Assembly: GCA_004553715.1 (NCBI GenBank) | Contig: SFKP01000023.1 | Coordinates: 1 to 21,167 of the forward strand | Reading direction: 5' to 3' | DNA: 21,167 bases | DNA from: Clostridiales bacterium | Lineage (GTDB): Bacteria > Bacillota > Clostridia > TANB77 > CAG-508 | Part shown: piece by piece, positions 8,088 to 15,186 of the stretch | Position numbering within the stretch: the stretch's first letter is position 1 | How the letters are laid out: every line of letters starts with the position of its first letter | The notes under the pieces: generated by a model | Seen by the model: the letters and a program-made list of their open reading frames with translations, nothing else | Databases searched by the model: none | What the model was told of the DNA's origin: nothing | Made by a program: the position numbers and the translations under genes

Positions 8088-8921
8088 ATGAATGTAGGTC
8101 TAGCATTATCAGGTGGAGGAATAAGGGGAATAGCTCATGCAGGAGTAATAAAGGCATTAGAAGAGAAAAACATAGAAATAACTCATATTGGTGGAACAAG
8201 TGCAGGAAGTGTAATTGCAGCACTATATGCAATCGGATATGGACCAGATAATATGTACACTTTATTTAAAAGATATGGCAAAATGTTTACAAATTTAGAC
8301 CATATAACGATATCTAAAGAGATAAAAAACTTTTTATTACGAAAAAAAATTAAAACAAGTGGATTTAATGCTGGAGAAAATTTTGAAGACTTATATAATA
8401 ATTTAGCTTTCCCAAAAGGAATAAAGAAATTAACAGATGTAAGAATGCCAATAGTTATGCCAACGGTTGATATAAATACTTCAACAAAATATATATTAAG
8501 TTCTATAGAGAATAAAAGCAAGAATTGGATTACAGATATATCTTTAGGAGAGGCAGTAAGGGCAAGCAGTAGTTTTCCAGGTGTATATAAGCCATTTAAA
8601 TATAAAGGACATCTATTTGTTGATGGAGGTCTTTTAGAAAACATTCCAGTAAATGAGATAAAGCTTTTAGGTGCAGAAAAAGTAATTGCAGTAAAATTTA
8701 GCAATAATGCTAAACAAGATAAGAGCAATGCAATAGATATTGCTATAAAAGCACTAGATATTATGGGAGATGAAATATCTAAGAATGATTTGGATGGTAG
8801 TGATTATGTTATAACAATTCCTGTAGATGGAGTAGGAATTTTGGATTTAGGAAAAATAGAATATTGCTTTAACAAAGGATATGAAATTACTAAAAAATTC
8901 TTAGAAGAAAATGGGATATAA
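8088..8921 (+). CDS. Patatin-like phospholipase / NTE-family esterase
   Basis: A Ser-Asp dyad lipid acyl hydrolase, probably acting on phospholipids or lysophospholipids at the inner membrane face. The 277 residues carry the oxyanion motif GGGIRG (about 9-14), nucleophile elbow GTSAG with Ser near 38, and the catalytic Asp in VDGG near 179, the three patatin signatures in the right order and spacing. No signal peptide is present, so it is cytoplasmic or peripheral. The ATG follows AAGGAGGT at 8078-8085. It sits alone between the S41 terminator and a palindromic repeat; its substrate cannot be told from the sequence. Confidence 0.93.
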   Translation: MNVGLALSGGGIRGIAHAGVIKALEEKNIEITHIGGTSAGSVIAALYAIGYGPDNMYTLFKRYGKMFTNLDHITISKEIKNFLLRKKIKTSGFNAGENFEDLYNNLAFPKGIKKLTDVRMPIVMPTVDINTSTKYILSSIENKSKNWITDISLGEAVRASSSFPGVYKPFKYKGHLFVDGGLLENIPVNEIKLLGAEKVIAVKFSNNAKQDKSNAIDIAIKALDIMGDEISKNDLDGSDYVITIPVDGVGILDLGKIEYCFNKGYEITKKFLEENGI

Positions 8922-8939
8922 AAATAGATATTTAGATTT

Positions 8940-9070
8940 TGTTAATGTTAAGACCCCAATTTTCAAATTAGTAGCTCCACGTGTCGGTTGCATTTTTCTT
9001 TTCGTGCTTTAGCCTAAGAAAAGAAAATGTCCAACCGACAGCAAGATGGAGCGGATTATATATTAATTAG
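8940..9070 (+). repeat. 131-bp dispersed palindromic element, copy 1
   Basis: This stretch matches 21037-21167 at 126 of 131 positions with no gaps. It can fold into one long hairpin: GCTCCA (8974-8979) with TGGAGC (9047-9052), TGTCGGTTG (8982-8990) with CAACCGACA (9032-9040), and 8991-9003 with 9018-9029, closed by the loop GTGCTTTAGCCTAA. There is no ORF or U-run. The GC content of the arms differs from the AT-rich surroundings. It resembles a REP/MITE-type intergenic element or a structured RNA; family unknown. Confidence 0.85.
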
Positions 9071-9107
9071 TCTGAACTGTAACTAGATTTTTAAATTTAA
9101 TTTAAAA

Positions 9108-9116
9108 TGTTATAAT
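9108..9116 (+). promoter_or_regulatory. Extended -10 promoter of the shikimate-dehydrogenase-like gene
   Basis: TGT precedes a consensus TATAAT at 9111-9116. The -35 region at 17-base spacing is only TTTTTA (9088-9093), so the call rests on the extended -10. Distance to the GTG start is 90 bases. Confidence 0.5.
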
Positions 9117-9206
9117 ACATACAAATAATCTATCAAATAAGATAATAGATAGAGAAAATGATGAATTAGAAAAATAGAAATTTTTGGTTGTTTATAAAGG
9201 TGAGGA

Positions 9207-10118
9207 GTGAAGAAAAATGGGAAAATCTTAGTTTGTGATGGAGTTAAAGATTTAAAGACATATTTGAAAAATCACAGAGATATTAAAATATGCTTATATT
9301 TAGCAGAAAAGACTAAAGAAGCATGGGATATTTCTACTAGTAGAGTTTATATGAATCAAATTGATAATAATTTTGTATATTTACCAGTTAATATAAAAAA
9401 GGAGGATTGGGATTCAATAAGAGAAGTATACACTTTAGCAAAAAATGACAATAGAATAATTGCTATAAATCAAACTCAACCACATAAAAGTAATCCTGTG
9501 CAAAAAGAGTGGTTTTTAGACCAAAATATACCTCAAAATGTAGACTCTTTGATCAAGGATAAAAATAATGAATTACAATGTTATAATCTAAATGGACCAT
9601 CATTTACAAGTTGGTTTGAAGATGAAGTAACTAATTTTTCAGGCAACAAAGCAGTTATTTTCGGGGTTGGAGGAGTAGGAGAGCCAATAGCAAGAATTAT
9701 TGCCACTAAAAATCCTGAAAAAATGTATTTGGTAGATATATATTCAAAAGAGGATATAGCAAAAGAACTTTCTAAAAGTACATGTACAGAGTATTTTGAT
9801 AATTTAAGTAAAGTTGATTTTAATACAGAGAATAAAGTCATACTAATAAATTGTGCTGGAAAAGAAGGTGGAGATGAGAAAGAAGTAAAAAATGTTTTAG
9901 ACAAATTAAAAAATATGAATAATATTTTTGTTGACTTAAGACCACAATTAGATATTGAAATAGTAAATATAGCAAGACAATATGGCTGGGATGCATATAC
10001 TGGATTTGGAATGAATTCAAGAAATGATTATGTTCTATTACAAAAAATACAAGAGACTACAGGTATTAATATACCTTCTTTTAAAGAATTTGCAAAGCTG
10101 GTAGCAAATGCATCTTAA
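9207..10118 (+). CDS. Shikimate dehydrogenase-like NAD(P)-binding protein, divergent
   Basis: The 303-residue protein has the two-domain layout of the AroE family: an N-terminal substrate domain ending in TQPHK (Lys near 94, matching the TxPHK of AroE), then a Rossmann domain with GVGGVG (about 153-158) and a C-terminal helix region GFGMNSRNDYVLLQKIQ resembling the G-x-ML-xx-Q segment. The canonical NTD motif with the catalytic Asp is not visible: the matching region reads NLNGPSFTSWFEDE. It is therefore probably not a standard shikimate dehydrogenase; the substrate is unknown. The start chosen is GTG 9207, within AAAGGTGAGGAGTG; the nearby ATG 9217 is out of frame and closes after four codons. 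Gene neighbours are unrelated small enzymes. Confidence 0.72.
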   Translation: MKKNGKILVCDGVKDLKTYLKNHRDIKICLYLAEKTKEAWDISTSRVYMNQIDNNFVYLPVNIKKEDWDSIREVYTLAKNDNRIIAINQTQPHKSNPVQKEWFLDQNIPQNVDSLIKDKNNELQCYNLNGPSFTSWFEDEVTNFSGNKAVIFGVGGVGEPIARIIATKNPEKMYLVDIYSKEDIAKELSKSTCTEYFDNLSKVDFNTENKVILINCAGKEGGDEKEVKNVLDKLKNMNNIFVDLRPQLDIEIVNIARQYGWDAYTGFGMNSRNDYVLLQKIQETTGINIPSFKEFAKLVANAS

Positions 10119-10162
10119 TTATAATACTACTTTTAAAAAAGAAAATTCAGGATGGTAATGAG

Positions 10163-10191
10163 TTGATATAATCAGACTTTTATTATATAAT
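10163..10191 (+). promoter_or_regulatory. Promoter upstream of the P-loop kinase gene
   Basis: TTGATA (10163-10168) and TATAAT (10186-10191) are 17 bases apart, a near-consensus sigma-A promoter. The kinase ATG is 80 bases after the -10. Confidence 0.72.
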
Positions 10192-10271
10192 AGCATCAAT
10201 AAAAATTAACTAATGTGGTAGTGAATTAGATAAGAAATATATAAATTGTATACAAAATAGGAAGTGATAGC

Positions 10272-10772
10272 ATGGGAAAAGTAATTTTAATATGTGGTAA
10301 AATTGCGAGTGGAAAAACTTATTATGCAAATCAAATAAAAGAGCAAAAAAATGCAGTAATATTAAACACTGACGAATTAACATATGCTATGTTTGATAAT
10401 GAACAGGGAGAGAAATATATGGAACTAGCAGAACGAGCAAATCAATACTTAATGAAAAAAGCTATTGACATAGTAAGAGTGGGATGTAATGTTATTTTAG
10501 ACTGGGGTTTTTGGAGATCATACAACAGAAGATACATGAATGAATATTTCAAAAATGAAAATATTGATGTTGAGTGGCATTATATGGATGTAGATGATTA
10601 CACTTGGGAAGAAAATATAAAAGAAAGAAACAAAAAGATTAATGATGGATTAAACAAGTATGATTTTTATATAGATGAAGGATTAAGACAAAAACTAATT
10701 GAAAATTGGGAAACACCAACAAAAGAAGAAATAGATGTGTGGCATGTTGTTAGAAGAAATAAAATAGAATAA
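10272..10772 (+). CDS. AAA_33-type P-loop kinase (zeta-toxin/predicted kinase fold)
   Basis: A 166-residue nucleoside-triphosphate-dependent kinase of unknown substrate. Walker A is GKIASGKT (residues 9-16), followed by a nucleobase/substrate-pocket segment LNTDELTYAMF whose Asp is typical of small-molecule kinases of the AAA_33 group, and a lid region with RRYMNEYF and KERNKK. ILDWGFW precedes the lid and matches the hhhDxxxw strand of this group. The ATG follows GGAAGTGAT. The SDR gene starts 15 bases after the stop, so the two are probably co-transcribed. No partner antitoxin is seen, so I do not read it as a toxin. Confidence 0.82.
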   Translation: MGKVILICGKIASGKTYYANQIKEQKNAVILNTDELTYAMFDNEQGEKYMELAERANQYLMKKAIDIVRVGCNVILDWGFWRSYNRRYMNEYFKNENIDVEWHYMDVDDYTWEENIKERNKKINDGLNKYDFYIDEGLRQKLIENWETPTKEEIDVWHVVRRNKIE

Positions 10773-10787
10773 TAGGAGAAATGTAGA

Positions 10788-11451
10788 ATGAAAAATGTAA
10801 TATTAACAGGTGCAAGTGATGGACTTGGAAAAGAATTTGCAAAGTTGTGCATAGAAAATGGAATAAATATTATAGCACTATGTAGAACAAAGCCAGACTA
10901 TGATTGCGAGTTCATACAAATGGATTTAACAAGTGAAGAATCAATAAAAAATGGTTGCAATATTATAAAAGAGAAATACAATAAATTTGATGCATTAATT
11001 AATTGTGCAGGAGTACCGGGAATAGAAAAAGTAAATGAAATTACATATTCTTGTTTGGAAAATGTTATGAAAATTAATAGTATAGCACCAATGTTCCTAA
11101 CATCTCGGGTTAATGGATTTAATAAAAGAAAATGAAGCTGATATTATAAATATTGGATCAACAATAGGATTAAAACAAGGTTATGAAGATCAATTAGCAT
11201 ATACAACTTCAAAATGGGCATTAAGAGGAACAAGCTATAATTTGCAACTTGAATTAAAAAAATACAATTGCAGAGTTATTCAATTAAATGTTGGTGGTAT
11301 GAATACTAGAATGCATGAAAAGTGTACAGGACAAAAGCTAGCAAATCCAGATGAATGGATGAATCCAAGAGATATTGCAGATATAATGTTATATACATTA
11401 AAACTACCTAAAAAGGTTGAAATAAGTGAAATTACAATAAATAGAAAATAA
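10788..11451 (+). CDS. Short-chain dehydrogenase/reductase, split by a +1 shift at CGG
   Basis: NAD(P)-dependent oxidoreductase of unknown substrate. The first segment has the cofactor motif TGASDGLG (about 7-14), a DLT acidic loop and the NCAG motif (about 72-75), then ...SIAPMFLTS followed by CGG (codon 107, base 11106) and stops at 11133-11135 in frame. The +1 frame picks up directly with LMDLIKENEADIINIGS, the catalytic Ser region, then YTTSK (catalytic Tyr and Lys) and LNVGGMNTRM. Removing one base of the GGG at 11107-11109 gives 220 residues, a normal SDR length; neither fragment alone has both cofactor and catalytic parts. The start follows ATAGGAGAAATG. The extra base creates an in-frame CGG, as in two other genes here. 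Confidence 0.87.
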
Positions 11452-11491
11452 GATTTAGAGATATATGTTATGGAACAATATAGGAGGAAAT

Positions 11492-11869
11492 ATGAATTTG
11501 TTTGAATATAAAGATTTAATTAATGATAAACCAATGCATATTGCAACAGTAAGAAGGGATAATAATCCTAATCTTTCAGTGGCTTCAGATGTAAGAGTTA
11601 TTGATAATGATAAGATAATTATTTCTGTTAATGAAATGATCAATACTCAAAATAATATTGAGAATAATCCAAATGTAGTATTAACAGTTTTTGATAAAGA
11701 TTGGAATGGATTAAGAATGTTTGGTAAAGCAAAGTTTTATTTTGATGGAAAATATTATGATTTTTGTCAAAATACTTTTTTTGCTAATAACGAAACTACA
11801 CCTTTTGGGGCAACAAAGCCAAAAGGTGCAATGGTTATTGAGATAACGAAAGTAGAAGAATTTAAGTAG
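11492..11869 (+). CDS. Pyridoxamine 5'-phosphate oxidase-family flavin-binding protein
   Basis: A 125-residue split-barrel protein expected to bind FMN or a related flavin. The start ATG 11492 follows AGGAGG (11482-11487); the in-frame codon at 11465 lacks such a site. The typical features are an N-terminal helix, MHIATVRRDNNPNLSVASDVRVIDND, where the strand pair contacts the flavin, the N-I-x-NNPNVVLTVFDKDWNGLRMFGKAK stretch and a C-terminal strand PKGAMVIEITKVEEF. The substrate is unknown; members include general stress, heme-related and flavin reductase proteins. It follows the SDR gene after 40 bases. Confidence 0.85.
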   Translation: MNLFEYKDLINDKPMHIATVRRDNNPNLSVASDVRVIDNDKIIISVNEMINTQNNIENNPNVVLTVFDKDWNGLRMFGKAKFYFDGKYYDFCQNTFFANNETTPFGATKPKGAMVIEITKVEEFK

Positions 11870-11902
11870 TAGAATGGAGAATTAAAGATTGGGAAAGAAA
11901 AA

Positions 11903-11949
11903 ATTGAGCGATTCTGATGCTACAGTAATTCAATTAATAGTAAAAAAAT
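11903..11949 (+). repeat. 47-bp exact direct repeat, copy A
   Basis: Bases 11903-11949 are identical to 13074-13120. The unit can form a small stem-loop: ATTGA with TCAAT outside, and ATTCTG with CAG-T-AAT inside around ATGCTA. It lies in the gap between the flavin-protein gene and the Cys-rich redox gene. Confidence 0.85.
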
Positions 11950-12035
11950 ATTTTTGGAATATTAATTGCTATAAAACAAATTAGTAAAATTATAACAAAT
12001 AGAAAAATATATAAAGAAATGAGGTCATAGTAAAA

Positions 12036-12462
12036 ATGGGAAATAATAGAAAAGAAAAAGCAATGCGGATTATTTAACGAAAGGTATAGCTGTTCGCAAT
12101 CTATAATGATAGCTTATTGCGATTTAGTAAATATTACAGAAGAAATAGCATTTAAAATAGCATCAGGTTTTGAAGGTGGCATAGCTAAATTGGGAAAAAC
12201 TTGCGGAACAATAAATGCGGCAGTAATGCTATTAAGTTTAAGATATGGAGAAAATGACAAACAGGACACTGAAAGTAAATTAAAAAGAAGAGAAATAATT
12301 AGAAACTTTATGCTAGAATTTATGAAAAATCATCAAAATGGTATAAATTGTAGTGATATTTTAACAGAAGAAAAACCAAATGTTTACACAATGCATTCAG
12401 AAAAATGTGCAAAAACAGTTGCTGAAGTTTGTGATTTATTGGATAAATATATGTTTTTATAA
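12036..12462 (+). CDS. C_GCAxxG_C_C-family redox protein, split by a +1 shift at CGG
   Basis: Small putative redox-active protein with several conserved Cys. ATG 12036 (GAGG ten bases upstream) reads MGNNRKEKAM, then CGG (codon 11, base 12066), and stops at 12075-12077. In the +1 frame the sequence GLFNERYSCSQSI follows at once, which supplies the first conserved family Cys, then GFEGGIAKLGKTCGTINAA with the GCAxxG-type Cys, INCSD and EKCAKTVAEVC. Without the shift, only a fragment from internal ATG 12106, lacking the first Cys and any ribosome site, could be made. Reading CGGA as one residue gives 141 residues, the usual length. The function is not established for the family; an electron-transfer or metal-binding role is inferred. 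Confidence 0.85.
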
Positions 12463-12492
12463 AATAAAGGCAATATGTATAAGGAGGAAGAG

Positions 12493-13041
12493 ATGAGCTT
12501 AGAGTATTTTGATATTTTAGATGAAGAAGGAAACAAAACAGGAAAAATAAAATTAAGAAAAGAAGTTCATAGAGATGGGGATTGGCATAAAGCAGTACAT
12601 ATATGGATTATAAATGATAAAGGAGATATACTTTTACAAAGAAGATGTGCAACAAAGGATAGTAATCCAAATATGTTAGACATATCTAGTGCAGGACATT
12701 TATCTGCAGGAGATGATTCACTATCAGGTGCTATTAGAGAATTAAAAGAAGAATTAAATTTAGATGTTAAGCCAAATGAATTAAAATTTATAAAAACAAT
12801 AAAAAGAAGTACAAAATATACAGAAACATTTATTAATAATGAATTTGATGATATGTATATTTTAAGAACTGATAAAGGTATAGATGATATGAAATATCAA
12901 GAAGAGGAAATATCTGAAATTTTTTTTGTGCCATATAAAAAATTTAAAGAAATGGTTAAAACAAAACAATCTGACCTTTTAATACACGAAGAGGAATTTA
13001 AAATATTATTTAATCTTTTCGATAATGAATTTGATTGTTAG
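12493..13041 (+). CDS. Nudix hydrolase of the isopentenyl-diphosphate isomerase-like type
   Basis: A 182-residue Nudix-fold enzyme that probably hydrolyses a nucleoside or other diphosphate. The start ATG 12493 lies just after AAGGAGGAAG; the ATG at 12475 is upstream of that site and is not used. Features: EYFDILDEEGNKTG at the N-terminus, WHKAVHIWII, LLQRRCATKDSNPNMLDISSAGH, then the Nudix core RELKEEL (about 82-88) and EFDDMYIL. The opening GHLSAGDD replaces the common G-x5-E with an Asp-rich form, as in IDI-like Nudix proteins. No IDI active-site pair can be confirmed, so it is not called an isomerase. Confidence 0.88.
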   Translation: MSLEYFDILDEEGNKTGKIKLRKEVHRDGDWHKAVHIWIINDKGDILLQRRCATKDSNPNMLDISSAGHLSAGDDSLSGAIRELKEELNLDVKPNELKFIKTIKRSTKYTETFINNEFDDMYILRTDKGIDDMKYQEEEISEIFFVPYKKFKEMVKTKQSDLLIHEEEFKILFNLFDNEFDC

Positions 13042-13073
13042 TAATATGTCAATAGGGATGACAATAGAAAAAT

Positions 13074-13120
13074 ATTGAGCGATTCTGATGCTACAGTAAT
13101 TCAATTAATAGTAAAAAAAT
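13074..13120 (+). repeat. 47-bp exact direct repeat, copy B
   Basis: Identical to 11903-11949. The last three bases include the first base pair of an in-frame ATG at 13119, but the real start of the next gene is probably ATG 13137. Both copies sit in the 5' spacer of a gene. Confidence 0.85.
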
Positions 13121-13136
13121 GAAGGTGGAAATTACA

Positions 13137-13859
13137 ATGTGCAATGAATTAAAATTTTTAATTGATTTAGTACAACAAGCTAGTCATTTAATAAATGATG
13201 AGCTTGTTGTAAATGCTAAAGATGATAAGGGCGATTTAGTAACTAATTTTGATTATGAAATAGAAAAATACATAATAAACGAAATTAAAGAAAATTATCC
13301 AAGTTTTTCAATTATTAGTGAAGAATTTAATAATGAAAAAGGATTAACAGACAATTGCTTTATTATTGATCCAATTGATGGAACAGTTAACTTTGCTCAT
13401 CATATCCCATTATGGGGGATTCAGGTTGCTTGTATTAGAGATAAAAAAACTTGTGCATCTGTAATATACCTACCAGAACTAGATGAAATCTATTATGCAG
13501 ATGAAGATGGTGCATTTTTAAATGGAAAGCCTATTTCTGTAAATAGTTATAACAGCCATAAAGGGCTATATATAGTAGAAGGACCTAATAGTATATTAGG
13601 TGAAGTAAAAATGAAAAAATTGAATCCACATTGTCGCCACTTTCATTGCGCAGCAGTAGATTTTGCATGGGTAGCATGTGGTAGAATTAGTGCAACAAAT
13701 TTTGTAAAGGATACATTATGGGATTATATACCAGGTCAATATATAGTAGAAAAAGCTGGTGGTGTTATTTATAATTCTACAAAAATGCATATTGCAGCAA
13801 ATAATGAAGAATTTTTACAAATGATGAAAAACAATTCCTCAGTGATTACGACAGCTTGA
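13137..13859 (+). CDS. Inositol monophosphatase-family phosphatase
   Basis: A 240-residue metal-dependent sugar/inositol-phosphate phosphatase. Motifs: SEE (about 61-63), DPIDGT (about 78-83), which bind two metals, and WDYIPG near 195-200 (WD of the second metal site) followed by EKAGG. The start ATG 13137 follows GAAGGTGGAAATT; an ATG at 13119 lies within the 47-bp repeat and has no ribosome site. The canonical WDxAAG is WDYIPG here, so the substrate may differ from inositol phosphate; nucleotide (PAP) or sugar-phosphate phosphatases are alternatives. A few CGC/CGT arginine codons differ from the neighbouring AGA habit. Confidence 0.87.
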   Translation: MCNELKFLIDLVQQASHLINDELVVNAKDDKGDLVTNFDYEIEKYIINEIKENYPSFSIISEEFNNEKGLTDNCFIIDPIDGTVNFAHHIPLWGIQVACIRDKKTCASVIYLPELDEIYYADEDGAFLNGKPISVNSYNSHKGLYIVEGPNSILGEVKMKKLNPHCRHFHCAAVDFAWVACGRISATNFVKDTLWDYIPGQYIVEKAGGVIYNSTKMHIAANNEEFLQMMKNNSSVITTA

Positions 13860-13895
13860 ACAATTTTCATACAATATTAATTATGAAAGGGGAAA

Positions 13896-14702
13896 ATGAT
13901 TGTTATGGTAAGAATTGTAGTTTTGAATGACAATAGATGTAATAACAATGAATATGAATTTGAACATGGTATTTCACTTTTTATTGAATGCTATGGAAAA
14001 AAAGTATTATTTGATAGTGGTCAAACTGAAATCTTTATAAATAATGCTAAAAAGTTAAATATTGATTTGAAGAAATTAGATGCCATAGTTTTAAGTCATG
14101 GAGATTTTGATCATGGAAATGGTTTAAAATACCTGAATACTAAAACAGATTTAATATGCCATCCTGATTTTATGCTTACAAGAATTAGCAGAAGAACAGG
14201 TAATAACAACGGATTAAATCAAACCAGAGAAGAATTAGCACGTAGATTTAATCTAATTGAATCGAGAGAACCATATAATATAAATGATAAAATTATATTT
14301 TTAGGTCAAATTGAAAGAAATAATGACTTTGAAAAAGGACAAAATTTGGCAGCTTTTGATGAAAATGGAGAAGTCTATCAACATTTAGATGATTCAGGTT
14401 TTGCTATAAAAACCGAAAAAGGATTAATAGTAATTTCTGGATGTTCTCATAGTGGTATTTGTAATACTGTAGAATATGCAAAAAAGATAACTAATACTGA
14501 TAAAATATTAGCAGTTATGGGTGGATTTCATTTAAAAGAAGTCAATGAATGTACATTAAAAACAATAGAATATATGAAACAAACCAATGTTCAAAAGGTT
14601 TATTTAGCACATTGTACTTCTGATGTGGTATGCGAGGAATTTTTAAGACAAATGCCTGAAAAAACAGAAATTATCAAAACAGGTATAGAATACATATTAT
14701 AA
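13896..14702 (+). CDS. MBL-fold metallo-hydrolase
   Basis: A 268-residue beta-lactamase-fold metal hydrolase of the group that includes the archaeal methanopterin-pathway enzyme homologue MJ0301. The metal motif reads LSHGDFDHGNGL (about 67-78), with Asp in place of the second His of HxHxDH, a form common in this branch. Further conserved segments are GCSHSGICNTVEYAKK, GGFHL and LAHCTSD, each supplying a metal or substrate ligand. ATG 13896 follows AAAGGGGAAA; ATG 13905 is a possible alternative. No signal peptide. The natural substrate is unknown. A terminator follows about 55 bases downstream. Confidence 0.88.
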   Translation: MIVMVRIVVLNDNRCNNNEYEFEHGISLFIECYGKKVLFDSGQTEIFINNAKKLNIDLKKLDAIVLSHGDFDHGNGLKYLNTKTDLICHPDFMLTRISRRTGNNNGLNQTREELARRFNLIESREPYNINDKIIFLGQIERNNDFEKGQNLAAFDENGEVYQHLDDSGFAIKTEKGLIVISGCSHSGICNTVEYAKKITNTDKILAVMGGFHLKEVNECTLKTIEYMKQTNVQKVYLAHCTSDVVCEEFLRQMPEKTEIIKTGIEYIL

Positions 14703-14757
14703 TTAGTATATTTTATAAAACATAATTTAGTGCAGATTTTGTAAAAAATCAACGCAA

Positions 14758-14790
14758 AAGGAAGGTAGCAAAGCACCTTCCTTGCTTCTT
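14758..14790 (+). terminator. Rho-independent terminator after the MBL-fold gene
   Basis: A 9-bp stem (14758-14766 with 14775-14783) around AGCAAAGC, which can add a GC-AAA-GC tip, is followed by GCTTCTTTT. The T-rich tail is imperfect but the stem is strong. Confidence 0.75.
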
Positions 14791-14857
14791 TTCAAGATTA
14801 AAAAATTTAATATATAGACTGTTTAATATATGATTATAGATATTGGAGATGTTAAAT

Positions 14858-15031
14858 ATGGATATGAAAGAATTTGAAAATGATTTATTAAGTGGAAATG
14901 CTACAGAAAAGTATTTAAATATGTCAAGAGAAGAATTAGAAAAAATATTTGGAAGTGAATTTGTAAAGATTTTTAAATTTAATTTAAAAATCTATTTCTT
15001 TTTTTTATTGGATATGCTATACTATTTTTGA
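14858..15031 (+). CDS. Small hypothetical protein (57 aa) whose 3' end runs through a terminator
   Basis: ATG 14858 follows TTGGAG at 9-base spacing and begins MDMKEFENDLLSGNATEKYL, an acidic helix-forming segment up to about residue 37 (GSEFVK). From there the codons cross an AT-rich terminator hairpin (14967-14993) and its T-run, giving an artificial-looking FKFNLKIYFFFLL tail. The original protein probably ended near residue 37-40, so loss of a stop or a small indel is likely. No known family is recognised. An internal TTG at 14843 is a worse start. Confidence 0.5.
   Translation: MDMKEFENDLLSGNATEKYLNMSREELEKIFGSEFVKIFKFNLKIYFFFLLDMLYYF
14967..15006 (+). terminator. AT-rich terminator overlapping the 3' end of the small ORF
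   Basis: A perfect 12-bp stem (14967-14978 with 14982-14993) and 3-base loop are followed by ATTTC and eight T. The stem is all AT except one C-G pair, but the T-run makes a terminator likely. Confidence 0.65.
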
Positions 15032-15069
15032 TTTTAATTGGTTAAAATAAATACGAGGAAGTGAAAAAA

Positions 15070-15186
15070 ATGGCAAAAAAAAGAGATAAAAATAAAATTT
15101 TTGTTAGAGTAATAGCAGGAATATTAGCTGCAGCAATGATTTTAAGTGTAGCAGCAACATTAATTTATACGATATTTGCAAAATAA
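15070..15186 (+). CDS. Short membrane protein (38 aa), DUF4044-like
   Basis: ATG 15070 follows ACGAGGAAGTG. The product has a lysine-rich N-terminus (MAKKRDKNK) and one membrane helix (about 11-35: IFVRVIAGILAAAMILSVAA...), matching the plan of the small DUF4044 proteins of Clostridia. It ends 38 bases before the cdaA ATG, so the two are probably co-transcribed. Function unknown. The family assignment rests on size and pattern only. Confidence 0.65.
   Translation: MAKKRDKNKIFVRVIAGILAAAMILSVAATLIYTIFAK

Noticed and set aside
8183..8728. Long antisense ORFs opposite patatin, cdaA, ftsE and S41 genes
   Set aside because: They have no ribosome sites or family features and reflect AT-rich coding on the other strand.
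7097..12068. Simple reassignment of CGG to another amino acid (Trp, Gln etc.)
   Set aside because: Reassignment alone would not restore the reading frame; an extra base must still be skipped or read as a quadruplet.
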